A stretch of 64,000 nucleotides of DNA from Siphonodentalium dalli (Eukaryota > Mollusca > Scaphopoda > Gadilida > Siphonodentaliidae), in the NCBI GenBank assembly GCA_032622095.1, contig CP136068.1, forward strand, positions 138,329,989-138,393,988, read 5' to 3'. The translations under genes and the position numbers were made by a program. The notes under the pieces are model-generated. The model had not been told where the DNA came from and did no database searches. It saw only the letters and a program-made list of their open reading frames with translations. Positions 11,810 through 23,785 of the stretch are shown here, one piece after another; position 1 is the first letter of the stretch, and each line of letters opens with the position of its first letter.

Positions 11810-14554
11810 TCTATATTTGCGAATGTATGTCTGTCTGTCTGTCTGTCTGTCTGTCTGACTGTGTTCTATAGAAATTCACAGGGGACCACCTAGATGGCAC
11901 AAAAGGGGTCTAATAATTTTAGCGCCGAATTCCACCAAATTGATGCACACTATTCTGAAATCTTCTCCATGATGCAAGGAATCTTATTGTGTGATTTAAA
12001 GACGCCAAATTGGTGTCTTTGTGATGAGAGATTTGGAGATTAGTAAATCTGACAAGAATTGGTTTAGTCGCCGATTGCCACGAAACTTTTACAAATTCAT
12101 CCCCATGGTATGAGGTGTCTAATGGTGTGGCTTAAAGCTGTCAAAAGTGGCGTCATTCGAGTCAGGGGTGTACTGAAAGGGAGAGGGCCACCAAAATTAT
12201 GCACAATATTTTTAGCGCCAACTTCCACCAAATTGATACACATTCTTATCCATGATATGAGGAATCAAATCGTGTGATTTTAAAGACGTCATATTGGTGC
12301 TGCTTTGGTGAGAGATGGGGTGGGGTGGGATGGGCACTAAATTTGATAAAAAATTGGTTAGTCGCGGATTAGCACCAAACTTACAAATAATAATCTCCAT
12401 GATATCTGGAGTATAATTGTGTGGTTTAAAGATGTCAAAGGTGGGGCCATTCGAGTCAGGGATGCCTAGAGGGTGAGAGGGACATTGATAAACAATATGT
12501 TTAGCGGCGATTTCCACCTGATTGATACATATTCTTCTCCGTGATACGAATAATCTAATCGTGTGATTTAAATGCACCAAATTGGTGCCCTTTCGGTGAG
12601 AGATATGCAATGGTGGCCCTAAATTGATACGAATTTGCATACTCGCCAATTTTCATAAATTTTATATATATTCATCTCTATAATGAGTCTACGTGTGTGG
12701 TTTAATGGTGTCAAAAGTGGCGCCGCTTGAGTCCGAAATAGGGACGGGAGGGTCACCAAAAAACTTATAAAAATATGTTTAGTGCCAATTACCATCAAAC
12801 TCATACACGTTCTTCTCAAATGATACAATGAATCAAATATTTGCGAATATCTGTCTGTGTTCTATATATAACTTTAAGGGTACAATCGAGATGGCACCAA
12901 GGCGGTCTAAAAGGGGTAACTGTTTACGAGTAAGATAAAGGTGTGGGTTAAATTTTTCTAAAGTGACGTTGTTGGTGTCAGGGGAGGGGCTATTTTTAGC
13001 ACAGATTTCGACCAAATTAATATATTTTTTAAATAGTGGTCACAGTGTGCAGTCAAATATGGTTACTTCTGAGATAAAGGAAAAGCAGTCCGTAGCACAT
13101 GACATTTCAGGATCCTCCAATATTGACATCTGACAAGGGTATATATCTGTCCGATACAGAGGATTTCTTTCATTGTTTAGAACAGACTCATCGCCTAACA
13201 TAAACAACTCAAAATATCGCTGTGTCGGGCACATGTAGCTGCTATACGTGCATAACATCAATTCTTTTACACTGAAAATGATTAGCCAGTATACAGCACC
13301 AGAACAGAGGAGAACCTGGACATATCTTTAAAACATCTGTATCTTCATGAAGATATGATAAACTAGATTGATTGATACATCTCTATGTAAAACACAATTG
13401 TCGTCTTTTATTTTTTCGAGCTACGAAGAATATAAACGTGTGATTTAAAGACGGGAATTTTTGGTGTCGTTTGGATGAGAGATGGGGGGGGGGGGGGGTA
13501 ACAAATATGATAAGAATTTGTTTAGTTGCCGATTACCACCAAACTTATATATAATCATCTCCATTATCTAATGCATGCGTGAGTCTAATAGACGTGGTTT
13601 AAATATGACAAAAGTGGCGCGGTTCAAGTCATGCATGAGGGGAGTTGCACCAAAGTTGATACAAATATATTTAGCACTGATTCTACCAAATGCATGCACG
13701 TTCTTCTCTTATGATATGATGAATTAAATCACATTTGGGGTCGTTTCGGTCATGGATGGCGAGGGGAGATTCACTAGCATTTATAAGATTGTTCAATTCG
13801 CCGATATCCAACAAAGTTATATATAGTCATCTCCCATGCCATTTCCATGTCGTTCTAAGGAGTTTTTGGCATTCCAATTTCACAGTCTCGACAAATGGTG
13901 ACCGAATTAAGTCACTTGAACAATTATATAATTTCGACTGTCATATTTATATGGGGATGGAAATCAGGGCATTCCTATAATGAACTAGCAACGCAGATAC
14001 AAGATACATAGAAAAAAGCATTAAAAGTATATTTATTAATCTATTTAAGAGATACATATATTCATTCAAACTGAGGGACCTTGAATCGTCAGAGGATTGC
14101 ATATTAGAATGGCTCATGTATATATTATAACACGATTGAGTCTGTCCCATTCAATATAGTTTCCACCAAAAAAGTTACAATTGCCAAGAGATATGGTAAT
14201 GTTGAGCAAGCTTCACTATGGTGGTATATCAGCACCAAGCTTCACTATGTGTTTATGATGTTCGTGTTTCATGCTATAACGTCTGAAGTATACGCAGTTG
14301 TAAATAAATAAATACTTCTTTTTTGGTGGGATGGATTAAACGCGATAAACAAAATGATAATCGCTCCGACCTGACAAGGTGAGTCACTACTTATATTCCA
14401 TGTGTAAGAATCATGTTTTGTGATGCCATTTGGATATACAATTTATGAGAATAAGTGTAACACTTTGAGAGCAAGAGTATTCTCTATTCCCACCAAATAT
14501 CCTCAGAGGGTTTCACATCACTTTAACCTGGGCAACGCCGGGTAACCCTGCTAG
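11810..14554 (+). mobile_element. Non-autonomous Helitron with ~285-base internal repeats
   Basis: It starts with TC (TCTATATTTGCGAATG), followed at once by a TGTC microsatellite. It ends with a hairpin (ACCTGGGCAACGCCGGGT) and CTAG 12 bases beyond it. Flanks are A on the left and T on the right, as expected for Helitron insertion between A and T. Inside, the phrase GTGTGATTTAAA recurs near 11989, 12272, 12561 and 13438, marking tandem units of about 285 bases. A second copy of the 5' end lies at about 12836-12900, so the element is itself rearranged. No Rep/helicase is encoded. The segment 13030-13400 does not match the units and may be captured or inserted DNA. Confidence 0.75.
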
Positions 14555-14748
14555 TATTCTATAATTACAAACATGGGTATATACATTGTAATATATGATC
14601 TTGAGCGCGTTACAATTTCTGACATTGGTTTTCTTGTATATAGTCTGTGCAATCACAACGGAGATGAATGCTCACGTACACCATCTTCAAATACATTATA
14701 CAGTTGTGATACTTAGATGATAATACTTGGTTAGTTTGATATATAGAC

Positions 14749-14832
14749 CCGATATGAGCCCGATGTAACCTCATATCAGTCTGAGACCGAATGTCGAAGG
14801 CTGATATGGTGTTACCGAGGGCTGATATCAGG
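14749..14832. repeat. Palindromic repeat
   Basis: GATATGAGCCCGATGTAACC on the left is matched in reverse by GGTGTTACCGAGGGCTGATATC on the right, around a central GACTGAT/ATTCGG region. This looks like an imperfect hairpin of about 84 bases, probably a MITE relic. The surrounding 14555-15230 shows no gene. Confidence 0.45.
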
Positions 14833-15237
14833 CAATAATATAAAACTAACGAAGTAATATCCTATTTATTAATTAGATCGCCTCTTAGTAACTGACAACT
14901 CTTTCATATGAGTGACATAACAAAAATCGGTATCTACACTTTATATAGCAATGAAGTAGGTTTTGGCATGTCGTAAAACCATATTACTCGGATTTGTAAT
15001 GTCGTATAATGATATTACTATGATTGGTGATGTAAAATGATATTACTCGGGTTAAGTACAAATTGAAGCGATACTTAAATAGTTCGATAACAGGCCGTTC
15101 TGGATAAAAATCTAATTAATACCTATATATATACCACCGGTGGTGACAGGCATACAGCCTGACATGGCTATATATGTCAACCCCGAGTAATACACAGCAT
15201 ACACTTATTTACTGTTCATCTGTTTTGGGATATTCAT

Positions 15238-15498
15238 GTGTATATTGTTAATAAAGTTACCACAGTCTATATCGTTGTGGGGTGTCCAATTGTTATTTCA
15301 AACAGCAACCCCATCGTCTTGAAAACAACCGATATATCAAAGTCCGCTAAAATCCACTTGCATCGTTTTGTTTTCAAAACTCCATTAGCCATTCTAGTCC
15401 AAGTGTTGGAGGTGGTATATCTATTCCCAGAAACTCCATTAGTCATTCTAGTCCAAGTGTTGGAGGTGGTATATCTATTCCCAGAAAGTTCTATATAG
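15238..15498 (+). other. Short open frame with an in-frame 54-base duplication
   Basis: The open frame of 86 codons contains a tandem duplication of exactly 54 bases (from 15379 and from 15433), so an 18-residue peptide (TPLAILVQVLEVVYLFPE) repeats with one change. No domain, signal or homologue is recognised. The duplication is a plain tandem repeat, and I do not claim the frame is translated. Confidence 0.25.
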
Positions 15499-15733
15499 AT
15501 TCAGAGGTATAAATAGGAATGAATTGAGAATACTTGTCCGAAACGTTTCTATCAATTTATATAAATTTTATACAGAGTTTATCATCACACCAGGGGGCAG
15601 TTTTCCAAGTAATTATTCCTTGTAACCAATATACGCTATATTATTGTAATAGTTCGTGTTCACCCTCACAACATGAGATATATGTTTAAATTATGAAAAA
15701 AAGTGATTTAAAAAAAAAAAAATAAAAAAATTT

Positions 15734-15981
15734 GTATGTAGGTCAATAGAGAGTTTGACACACTGCATTATCGAGGCTAGTTTTTTGGCATCCATTTGCG
15801 GGACTATTTTCTAATCGGGTAAAGGACCAAAACAACATAAAACAACATAAATACTAAAACTTGCAGTCATGATTACAAATGGTATGCTGAGCGCACACCC
15901 TAGTTGGATTCATATTCTAGATAATGCAGTGTTTGTTTTAAATATTTCCTGTCAAACTGTCTATCGAGTATCGACCTACAT
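15734..15981. mobile_element. MITE with ~45-base inverted ends
   Basis: The left end TATGTAGGTCAATAGAGAG leads into TTTGACA and CACTGCATTAT. The right end is its reverse complement with small differences (ATAATGCAGTG, TGTCAAACTGTC, GTATCGACCTACAT). The centre is unrelated and non-coding. Small non-autonomous DNA element; family unknown. Confidence 0.55.
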
Positions 15982-16233
15982 GAAAAGAATGGTTGTTTTT
16001 GTAAACCACTTTTTTCCTAATTCGAACATATCTCTCATATTGTGAGGATAAAGAGTTGTTGTTATAGTACAATAGCATACATTGGTTATAAGGGGTAATG
16101 ATTTTTCCCTTTAAATTGATAGTCTGAAATTGAGATTTTTTTGAAAATTCACCCCGCCTTCTAACTTGCAGGTAGCGTTGCATCAGACAAACAATTTGGC
16201 TCACAAAGTTGTGGTGAGACTCCCTCCAACTAA

Positions 16234-16444
16234 AGTAATGCCCTAATCAATCGACTCTTTAACCACAGCAGAATTATGGGTAACTTTTCAGGATTTAGTC
16301 GGAAATATGGCTTGATGCCATTCATCGGAAAGCTCTCCCCGAGAGCGTTCCAATGAATGGCAACAAGCCATATTTCCGATTAAATCCTGAAAAGTTACCC
16401 ATAATTCTGCTGTGGTTAAAGAGTCGATTAATTAGGGCATTACT
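16234..16444. mobile_element. 211-base near-perfect palindrome
   Basis: Arms of about 100 bases, starting AGTAATGCCCTAATCAATCG and ending with the reverse complement, match with only a few differences and flank a short centre (CTCTCCCCGAGAG). The high arm identity means recent insertion or active arm correction. No coding capacity; a foldback-type MITE. Confidence 0.75.
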
Positions 16445-17167
16445 GTACCCTGTCGCCAAGACTATGACTATGGGAAAACTTACCCCAAGAGGTAGATCCA
16501 CATAAAACAGTTATCTGCGGTCGAAAAACGGAAAAGAACTGCCACTATATAAATCGATTTGCTGAAGAGTTACTGATTCGTTTTGTAAGCGTTCTCGTCC
16601 AACACACGATCACGATAGCATCGAACATTCGCGACGTTGATGTAAATAGGTATGTTGATTTTTTCGGGAACGATGCGATCTCTGATTTAAATCCCAGCAA
16701 TTATGCTGTATTCATTGGGGTATAATTCCACCCTGATTAAAATTTCATTTGAAAACCGATGACTCGGAGCGGTGGCGGGCGGGAGAGAAATATCCCTGAC
16801 AGAATTGTATCACGGGGTCACTATTACATGTATTTAAAGGTCCGCGCTGATGTATGCTCGAACAAGCGCGTCGCAGAGAGTATCCACAACAAAGCGGACT
16901 TTTCGCTGATGCTTATTAATTATCTGATTTTATGGACTTGTTCGGGTGCGATAAACTTATAAGTTAGTACTCAGACGCTATGCCAACCTGGGGAATGTAG
17001 CATTATACTAACATCATCGAACATTTCAAAGAAATCGACCATCGCATTCCATAGCAAACATCGTCTGATCTACGCTCAATTGTAAATATTTACATCTCGA
17101 TTCGGGACGCAACAATCGGCGATAAACTAACGCAAACGATTTCGCCATCTAGAGTCATTGAATTTAA

Positions 17168-18119
17168 TCTCATATATATTTTGGGACTTCTGTCTGTCTG
17201 TTAGCTATGGCCGGGAAAACTGCCGGACGGATTTCGACCAAACTTGCTATTTATGGGTAAAAACCGACATGAAGTGTCGTCGCATTGCTTTAGAGAAGCT
17301 CCGGGCACTCATTCCCAATTCCCACTGCCGCCGTATTGAAATTGTGGGGGTTAATAGCGTGATAGTTAAAGAGTGTTCGTATCCGCAGTGTCGTTGATAA
17401 AGAGCGTGATATGTCCAGACATGAGCGTGTTGTGTCTGTGTCCAGACAGGAGCGTGTTGTGTTTTTTGATTTTTTGTTTGAACATATTTATTGTGACCCA
17501 CAAATACATGGAATAATTTACAAACAGAATATATGGATGATGTTGTGGGTGCACAGGGGATCGGAGCACAAGTTACGAAACTTAGTGAAGCTCCTCTCCC
17601 CTGGCGTTCAGCTGCTGATGAATTCAAGTCGATGGTTTTGCAGGAATGAAAGTTTTGTTGTTATTTGTGTGGGAGACGGTGTCCCATGTGATCGGCTATG
17701 TATACATAAGGCTCCCAATCAAACACATGTAGGTTGTAGTTGTGGCTGTGGCAGTGGGCGGAGTCAATGGAATAATGATTACTGAAATCGGTCTGTGGAA
17801 ATGATGAATGATTGTACTGTCTCGAATAATCGCCTGTTCAAGGTGTCGCTAATTTCGGGTATGCCAAAGAGAATATCTTTGTGTGATCCTTATGTCTGTG
17901 TTCGTACTTAGGGGTTCCTACGAATGGGGGAGATTTTCATCGGGTCAGTTTTTCCGCCCGAGGTGACCTTCACCTTGAAACGGGTACCCACATGCTACCT
18001 AGGGCGACTTTTGTTCGGGAACTCTCATGGACCAGTCAAATTGTGACCCCGACCTGACCTTGACCTTCAAAATGATCATTTCAAGGTCAAAGCCCGGACG
18101 AAGTCGGGTCAGCTGCTAG
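17168..18119 (+). mobile_element. 952-base non-autonomous Helitron
   Basis: It begins TCTCATATATATTTTG and ends with the hairpin CCCGGACGAAGTCGGG followed by TCAGCTGCTAG. It lies between A (17167) and T (18120). The undisturbed sequence TTTAATAAATATATAAG in repeat X copy b (near 35110) approximates the empty site. The same 5' end is used by the six Helitrons at 21404-24912, so these belong to one family. Inside, 17475-17600 resembles the 3' end of a LINE in the minus orientation, a captured or nested fragment. Open frames in it are not supported as genes. Confidence 0.8.
17475..17600 (-). mobile_element. LINE 3' tail fragment inside a Helitron
   Basis: Read on the minus strand, the run GGGGAGAGGAGCTTC, then CTTGTGCTCCGATCCCC, and a tail with AATAAATATGTTC resembles the LINE 3' end at 42739-42830. 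It is truncated and non-coding. It either inserted into the Helitron or was captured by it. Confidence 0.45.
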
Positions 18120-18574
18120 TTAATATATAAGAATGACGCTGTGTGTTGTCAATCTGGGTTAATATTCGTAAAAATAACTACTTTGAGCCATAATATTCTC
18201 CATTTCTATGTTACCACCCTACCGGAGTGTTTCACATCACTTTAATTCGAAGGATGTCTTATTCTGGCCTGTGATGACTGAACAAAACATGCATATGGAT
18301 CATGTAGATACCCATCCAAATGTTAATATACGAGAGATCATTCACATCCCATCTAAGATATTGGAGATAAACGACTGGTAGGCTGGTCGTCAACCCCGAA
18401 ACGAGAGGGTCAACCCGGAGGAAATTTGCATGAAGTCTTTTTGGTGTCAGTTGAAGCAGGAATATCTCCGTTATAGCATATCCAAAAACATCTATATTTC
18501 GCTTAGAGCAAACATTTTTACAGCGATTTTTATAATGCCCATTTCCGGCCATGGGAAGTAGGTCTTTCGACAAT

Positions 18575-18805
18575 TAGTCTTATTTCTAAGTCGTGGATCC
18601 AGCCCCGTTCCGCGCATTCAGTGATACAGGTCAAAGTTCTGGAGTAGCATTCCAAATATATTCATGAATTCCATATATGGAATTCATGAATATTCAAAAG
18701 CTCAATATATGGAATGCACCTTTCAGAACTTTGACATGTAGCACTGAATAGGCGGAACGGGGCTGGATGGATCCAGTATGGCCGCGACTTAGAACTAAGG
18801 CTTAT
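18575..18805. mobile_element. MITE with palindromic core
   Basis: Outer ends pair imperfectly (CTAAGTCGTGGATCCAGCCC against the reverse complement of the right end near 18750-18800). The inner arms carry TCAAAGTTCTG and its inverse. At the centre, 18658-18694 contains ATTCATGAATTCCATATATG and its mirror, a near-perfect palindrome. No coding capacity. Confidence 0.6.
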
Positions 18806-18809
18806 ATCC

Positions 18810-20660
18810 CGCATCGGCAACACCATAAAGTCTTACTCCTCCGTCCAATATATACCAGTTTGTGTGAAACTATAGTATGGGAGCGAATAGAGTGACACGG
18901 ACATAAATAGTGCAACCGCGGCCATGAGATGCCTGTCAAAATGTCCGCAACTCTAAGCCATGCATGTCACGACGATAGCAAAATACATGTATTGGATAAC
19001 CATCTAGAAGTATAAATACGTATTGGTAATTTTCAAGTATGTTGTTAAATATCCTTAAAGGTACACATATCATTATACACATATCATTAAAAAGATCCAT
19101 ATGAAGGTTTTATTGGTCACTGCAATTTAAATCCAATGATTTACATCTTTAAAGTTCGGGTTTTCTGCTTAGTATCCACCCAGCAGTCGGGCCAAAAATA
19201 ACATTTTCGGGCATGGAACACAAGAAGTAATGTTTCGCCACACAGTGTGTGGTAGTTCCAATCGGAATGATGACTAGTTGTTGACTGCAACGCAGAAACT
19301 GATATGCACACCCTTGTGGTATAAATGCTAGTTACATTTCTGGAATGTTCAACACTCGGTGATCACAAACAATACACGTTTATCGTAATGCTTATACTGT
19401 TAAAACACTAATTTCTTCTATAGATTATCACCCCATCTCAACAGATCGGATAGAAGGTACATCGTACATTTATGTAAGACTAATTTCCATGCTGCTACCA
19501 AACCGGTTTCTTGGTAGACAATTTTGTTCAAACTACTGCAGTCGTCACTTTACAACTTGAATACGCTACACACAATGTACAATATTAGTTTTCAGTATCT
19601 TGTTATATGAACATATCTTACGAATGCCACCCAATTACTTGTGCTAAATATAAGTTGATCAGCATTTAAAGTTATTATTTCAGCATTAACCAATCGCTTA
19701 ATATTGCTATGTATGGTTTTGTGTGTAACATTAGGGGGCAGGTGCGTGGCGAGGTGACGCAGTTGCAGAAAACTTAGTACGTTTCGCGTAAATGTGAATT
19801 CAGTGAATATAACCAAATTTAATTTCCAGGTATAAACATAGTCTCTGCCACAGGGTATGTAGGACATTTTGGTTAAGTTTAGAATGATTGAAGATAGTCA
19901 ATGGCACTCCTTTGTGTTATGCTAAATTGCGTTCATAGTATACCACCATGCATTCGTGTGATAAAATCATCATTTGACCGGGGGCAAATATGACTCTATT
20001 ATTTTAAGACACGGACAATATGATCTACCCAGTACTCTATAAATAGCTCTCAGACTGTTTACTTGCAGTAAATGTTTGCATGTTTGATGTTGTAGATATA
20101 AAAATAAATCATGATCGATCACATTCGTGAGACTGCTCTGAGTACATATATTTTAGCTTCTATAGAAAAGGTCACATAATGAATACATCCCTATTAAATC
20201 AATTTTAACTGTTTCATTACATATATATCACACGATTCAAGATAAAGAGTACAGATAACCCTGCGTTATTGTTCTGTTTCTGGGCGCCCAAAAAGTCAAG
20301 ATTTAACCGGTGTATGAGATCCTTGTTCACTCTTATAGTACAAATATGTAAATTTAATTATATTGTGTCCATTGGCGGCCATTTTGGGACAGACTTTCTA
20401 CATGTATGATAAACGACTAAGCATTGTTTTTGTATAATTAATTTTATTATTAATTTGGCATTAGTTGATGCACCTGCCACAGATATTCAGCATTGTTCGA
20501 TACCAAAATCCACCATGGACGCCATTTGGAATATGAAATTTTGCCCAAAGCGGATTTTAGAGGAGTTTGGATATGCTATTCAGGCCACGTTCCCGCACAA
20601 AATGAGATCAACCATTAGAAATTTCTTCCGGGTCTAACATTCTGACCACCAGCCTATGGA
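18810..20660. other. Intergenic, nothing firm
   Basis: About 1.8 kb with scattered short open frames, none with recognisable domains. A local direct repeat of TACACATATCATTA occurs near 19063-19085. I see no supported gene, RNA or mobile element. Confidence 0.4.
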
Positions 20661-20667
20661 CCAAATT

Positions 20668-20849
20668 ACAACATTGTACAAGAAATCTTGACCGCCTATC
20701 ATACAAATTTTTCATCTTTAAGGGGGTGGCAGAAAGACAGTCTAGCCTGACTATGCCACCCCCTCGAATATACAATATAATATTTGTCAAATATACTATG
20801 CTTTAATATGTGTATATTGAAATAAAATATCCTATCTTATCCTATCCTA
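20668..20849 (+). mobile_element. 3' end of the LINE-1-like family found at 39.5 kb
   Basis: The run TTGTACAAGAAATCTTGACC, the block GGGGGTGGCAGAAAGACAG, then TAGCCTGACTATGCCACC, and the tail AAATAAAATATCC followed by TATCC-type repeats match the 3' end of the large LINE on the minus strand at 39534-39725. This is a 5'-truncated copy with only 3'UTR, which shows that the family has moved by target-primed reverse transcription and uses a TATCC-type tail. Confidence 0.75.
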
Positions 20850-21335
20850 ACATAATTTAGTAGCAACGAAATGACAACATCCGCACATGGATATTGTTCC
20901 CTCCATGTTGCCTTATCGGCATATTAAAGATCATGATGTCTGTGCTAGTGATTAAATATGATTAAAAAGTGGCAAATATGATTTTTCATATTTCACACTA
21001 CATGTAAGTCCCATAATTCAACAGAGATTTAGTGGACAAACCCCGTTGTTTCGAGTGAAGCGGGTGTGACTGTAGGGTTATACGCTGTTCAAACTCAAGT
21101 CTAGTTGTGACCCGTGAGCAAGGTCACTTGGACTATGCCGGCTTCGCACCACCCATGCGTTAAACGAGTAACAGTCAACTTGTTATACTGGTGAGTATCA
21201 GAACATGCACCACCAAACTATAGAGCAGCGCCTGTACAGATTACAATGGCTGCAGCCGGTTCATGTGATGGCTTGTACATCTGGCTGGGATACATACTAG
21301 TGTAATGTTTAAAAGCGTCTCTGTGCAATAATTGG
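20850..21335. other. Intergenic, nothing recognised
   Basis: No gene or repeat is supported in this short stretch before the composite Helitron region. Confidence 0.4.
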
Positions 21336-21403
21336 TTAAAGGCCCGCTTAATATTCGAATGTTCAGATAAAATTATACATAAGATAGTCCATATTATATA
21401 CCA

Positions 21404-22320
21404 CTAGCCGATGAGCCCGACGTTGTCCGGGCTATTCAAAAACCAAAATTCAAGTCGATAGCTCTACCCAGCCCGACGTTGTCCGGGCTATTCAAAAACC
21501 AAATTTCAAGTCGATAGCTCTACCCGTTTCCGAGATCTGGACTGCGCATGCGCGAAGCTGGCGTCGCACGGGCTCGGCGACCCGATAAAATTCGTATCCG
21601 GGGCAAGATACATTCACATACCAAATTTCAAGTCGATAGCTCCACCCGTTTCCGAGATCTCGTATGCGCATGCGCGAAGCTGGCGTCGCACGGGCTCGGC
21701 GACCCGATTAAATTCAAAAAACCAAATTTCAAGTCGATAGCTCCACCCGTTTCCGAGATCTGGTCTTCGCATGCGCGAAGCTGGCGTCGCACGGGCTCGG
21801 CGACCCGATAAAATTCGTATCCGGGGAAAGATACTCAAAAACCAAATTTCAAGTCGATAGCTCCACCCGTTTCCGAGATCTGGTCTGCGCATGCGCGAAG
21901 CTGACGTCGCACGGGCTCGGCGACCCGATAAAATTCGTATCCGTGGCAAGATACATTCACATAGCAAATTTCAAGTCGATAGCTCCACCCGTTTCCGAGA
22001 TCTCGTCTGCGCATGCGCGGAGCTGGCGTCGCAGGGGCTCGGCGACCCGATAAAATTCGTATCCGGGGCAAGATACATTCACATAGCAAATTTCAAGTCG
22101 ATAGCTCCACCCGTTTCCGAGATCTCGTCTGCGCATGCGCGAAGCGGGCGCCACACGGGGTCGCCAATACGACAACGTCCACCGCCTGGTCAAACTACAC
22201 ACACGTACCAAGTTTCGTCCCGATCGGTCGAGAATCATAGATTTGTATCAATGACAGACAGACAAACATACATACAAACATACAAACATACAAACAGAAG
22301 TCTTCAAAATATATATGAGA
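21404..22320 (-). mobile_element. Helitron unit E1 (six core repeats)
   Basis: On the minus strand it begins TCTCATATATATTTTGAAGA and ends with the hairpin GCCCGGACAACGTCGGGC, TCATCGG and CTAG, followed by T. It has six tandem core repeats of about 100-125 bases, most with the palindrome GCGCATGCGC, followed by a GACA/CATA microsatellite. Near the 3' end a stretch with the hairpin is duplicated (about 21417 and 21471). Arginine-rich open frames such as REAGVARARRPDKIRIRGK arise from the core repeats on either strand and are not genes. Confidence 0.8.
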
Positions 22321-22703
22321 TAGCCGATGAGCCCGACGTTGTCCGGGCTATTCAAAAACCAAATTTCAAGTCGATAGTTCCACCCGTTTCCGAGATCTCG
22401 TCTGCACATGCGCGAAGCTTGCGTCGCACGAGCTCGGCGACCCGATCAAATTCGTATCCGGGGCAAGATACATTCACATAGCAAATTTCAAGTCGATAGC
22501 TCCACCCGTTTCCGAGATCTCGTCTGCGCATGCGCGAAACGGGCGCCGCACGGGCTCGCCAATGCGACAACGTCCACCGCCTGGTCAAACTACACACACG
22601 TACCAAGTTTCGTCCCGATCGGTCGAGAATCGTAGATTTGTATAAATGACAGACAGACAAACATACAAACATACAAACAGAGGTCTTCAAAATATATATG
22701 AGA
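22321..22703 (-). mobile_element. Helitron unit E2 (two core repeats)
   Basis: It has the same termini as E1, but the CTAG at the junction with E1 is altered to ATAG. It abuts E1 and E3 directly, with the 3' end of one touching the 5' end of the next. Two core repeats, one segment with CAAACTACACACACGTACC, and a short ACAG microsatellite. Head-to-tail tandem arrays are known for Helitrons and fit their rolling-circle mode of movement. Confidence 0.8.
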
Positions 22704-23091
22704 CTAGCCGATGAGCCCGACGTTGTCCGGGCTATTCAAAAACCAAATTTCAAGTCGATAGCTCCACCCGTTTCCGAGATCTCGTCTGCGCATGCGCGAA
22801 GCTGATGTCGCACGGGCTCGTCGACCCGATAAGATTCGTATCCGGGGCAAGATACATTCACATAGCAAATTTCAAGTCGATAGCTCCACCCGTTTCCGAG
22901 ATCTCGTCTGCGCATGCGCGAAGCGCGCGCCGCACGTGCTCGCCAATACGACAACGTTCACCGCCTGGTCAAACTACACACACGTACCAAGTTTCGTCCC
23001 GATCGGTCGAGAATCGTAGATTTGTATTAATGACAGACAGACAGACAGACAAACAAACATACAGACAGAGGTCTTCAAAATATATATGAGA
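22704..23091 (-). mobile_element. Helitron unit E3 (two core repeats)
   Basis: Same layout as E2, with intact CTAG at its 3' end (22704-22707) and TCTCATATATATTTTG at its 5' end. Differs from E2 by scattered substitutions and microsatellite length. Confidence 0.8.
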
Positions 23092-23471
23092 CTAGCCGAT
23101 GAGCCCGACGTTGTCCGGGCTATTCAAAAACTAAATTTCAAGTCGATAGCTCCACCCGTTTCCGAGATCTCGTCTGCGCATGCGCGAAGCTGGCGTCGCA
23201 CGGGCTCGGCGACCCAATAAAATTCGTATTCGGGGCAAGATACATTCACATACCAAATTTCAAGTCGATAGCTCCACCCGTTTCCGATATCTCGTCTGCG
23301 CATGCGCTGTACGGGCGTCGAACGGGCTCGCCAATACGACAACGACCACCGCCTTGTCAAACTACACACACGTACCAAGTTTCGTCCCGATCGGTCGAGA
23401 ATCGTAGATTTGTATTAATGACAGACAGACAGACAGACAGACAGACAGAGGTCTTCAAAATATATATGAGA
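23092..23471 (-). mobile_element. Helitron unit E4 (two core repeats)
   Basis: Last of the leftward units. Intact CTAG abuts E3 and its 5' TC end is followed on the plus strand by T, so the A/T insertion rule is met. The second core has CGATATCTCG in place of CGAGATCTCG. The microsatellite is an uninterrupted CAGA run. Confidence 0.8.
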
Positions 23472-23785
23472 TTGGGAAGAGGAACCAAATATATATATAT
23501 AAGTTCCACCAGAATACGGAACAGCTTTGACCTAGGAGTGTCCACCAACTGACTTAAATTCTCAGATTCATTCCAAGACTTCCCCCGTTGTCGACCCAGA
23601 ATGCATCAAAATTCCAACTAAGATATATAGTTATTCCCCTTCCATTGAGAATAATAGACTTTATACTACTGCCCGCATCAACACTAAGCACAGAACACAC
23701 CTCGGTACCTCGAAGAAACAACATGTTCCCAGTTTATTCGACCGGATCAGTTGATAATACAACGTTTGGAGCTTCCTCTTGCAAA
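23472..23785. other. Unique centre between opposed Helitrons
   Basis: This 314-base sequence is not repeated elsewhere in the window, except that TTATTCCCCTTCCATTGA near 23631 also occurs in the hairpin at 32845-32910. It separates the 5' ends of the leftward and rightward Helitrons. A short open frame runs from 23588 but has no recognisable content. It may be the original target DNA or spacer of the palindromic frame. Confidence 0.5.

Larger units (their letters stand above)
16475..18244 (+). repeat. Dispersed repeat X, copy a (split by a Helitron)
   Basis: This copy matches 30080-35242 (copy b) and 49726-50494 (copy c) in shared runs such as GGTCGAAAAACGGAAAAGAA, AATTGTAAATATTTACATCT, CGATTCGGGACGCAACAATC, AAAAATAACTACTTTGAG and the right end GTGTTTCACATCACTTTAA. 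The Helitron at 17168-18119 sits inside it. No protein is encoded. Its superfamily is unclear; the right-hand run also occurs next to the 3' hairpin of the Helitron ending at 14554. Confidence 0.65.

Noticed and set aside
17411-17785. 124-codon open frame on the plus strand
   Set aside because: It lies inside a Helitron and overlaps a reversed LINE tail; no recognisable domain.
19049-19150. Possible TTAA MITE starting TTAAAGGTACACATATC
   Set aside because: No convincing inverted partner was found; the nearest candidate, TCTTTAAAG near 19149, is too short.
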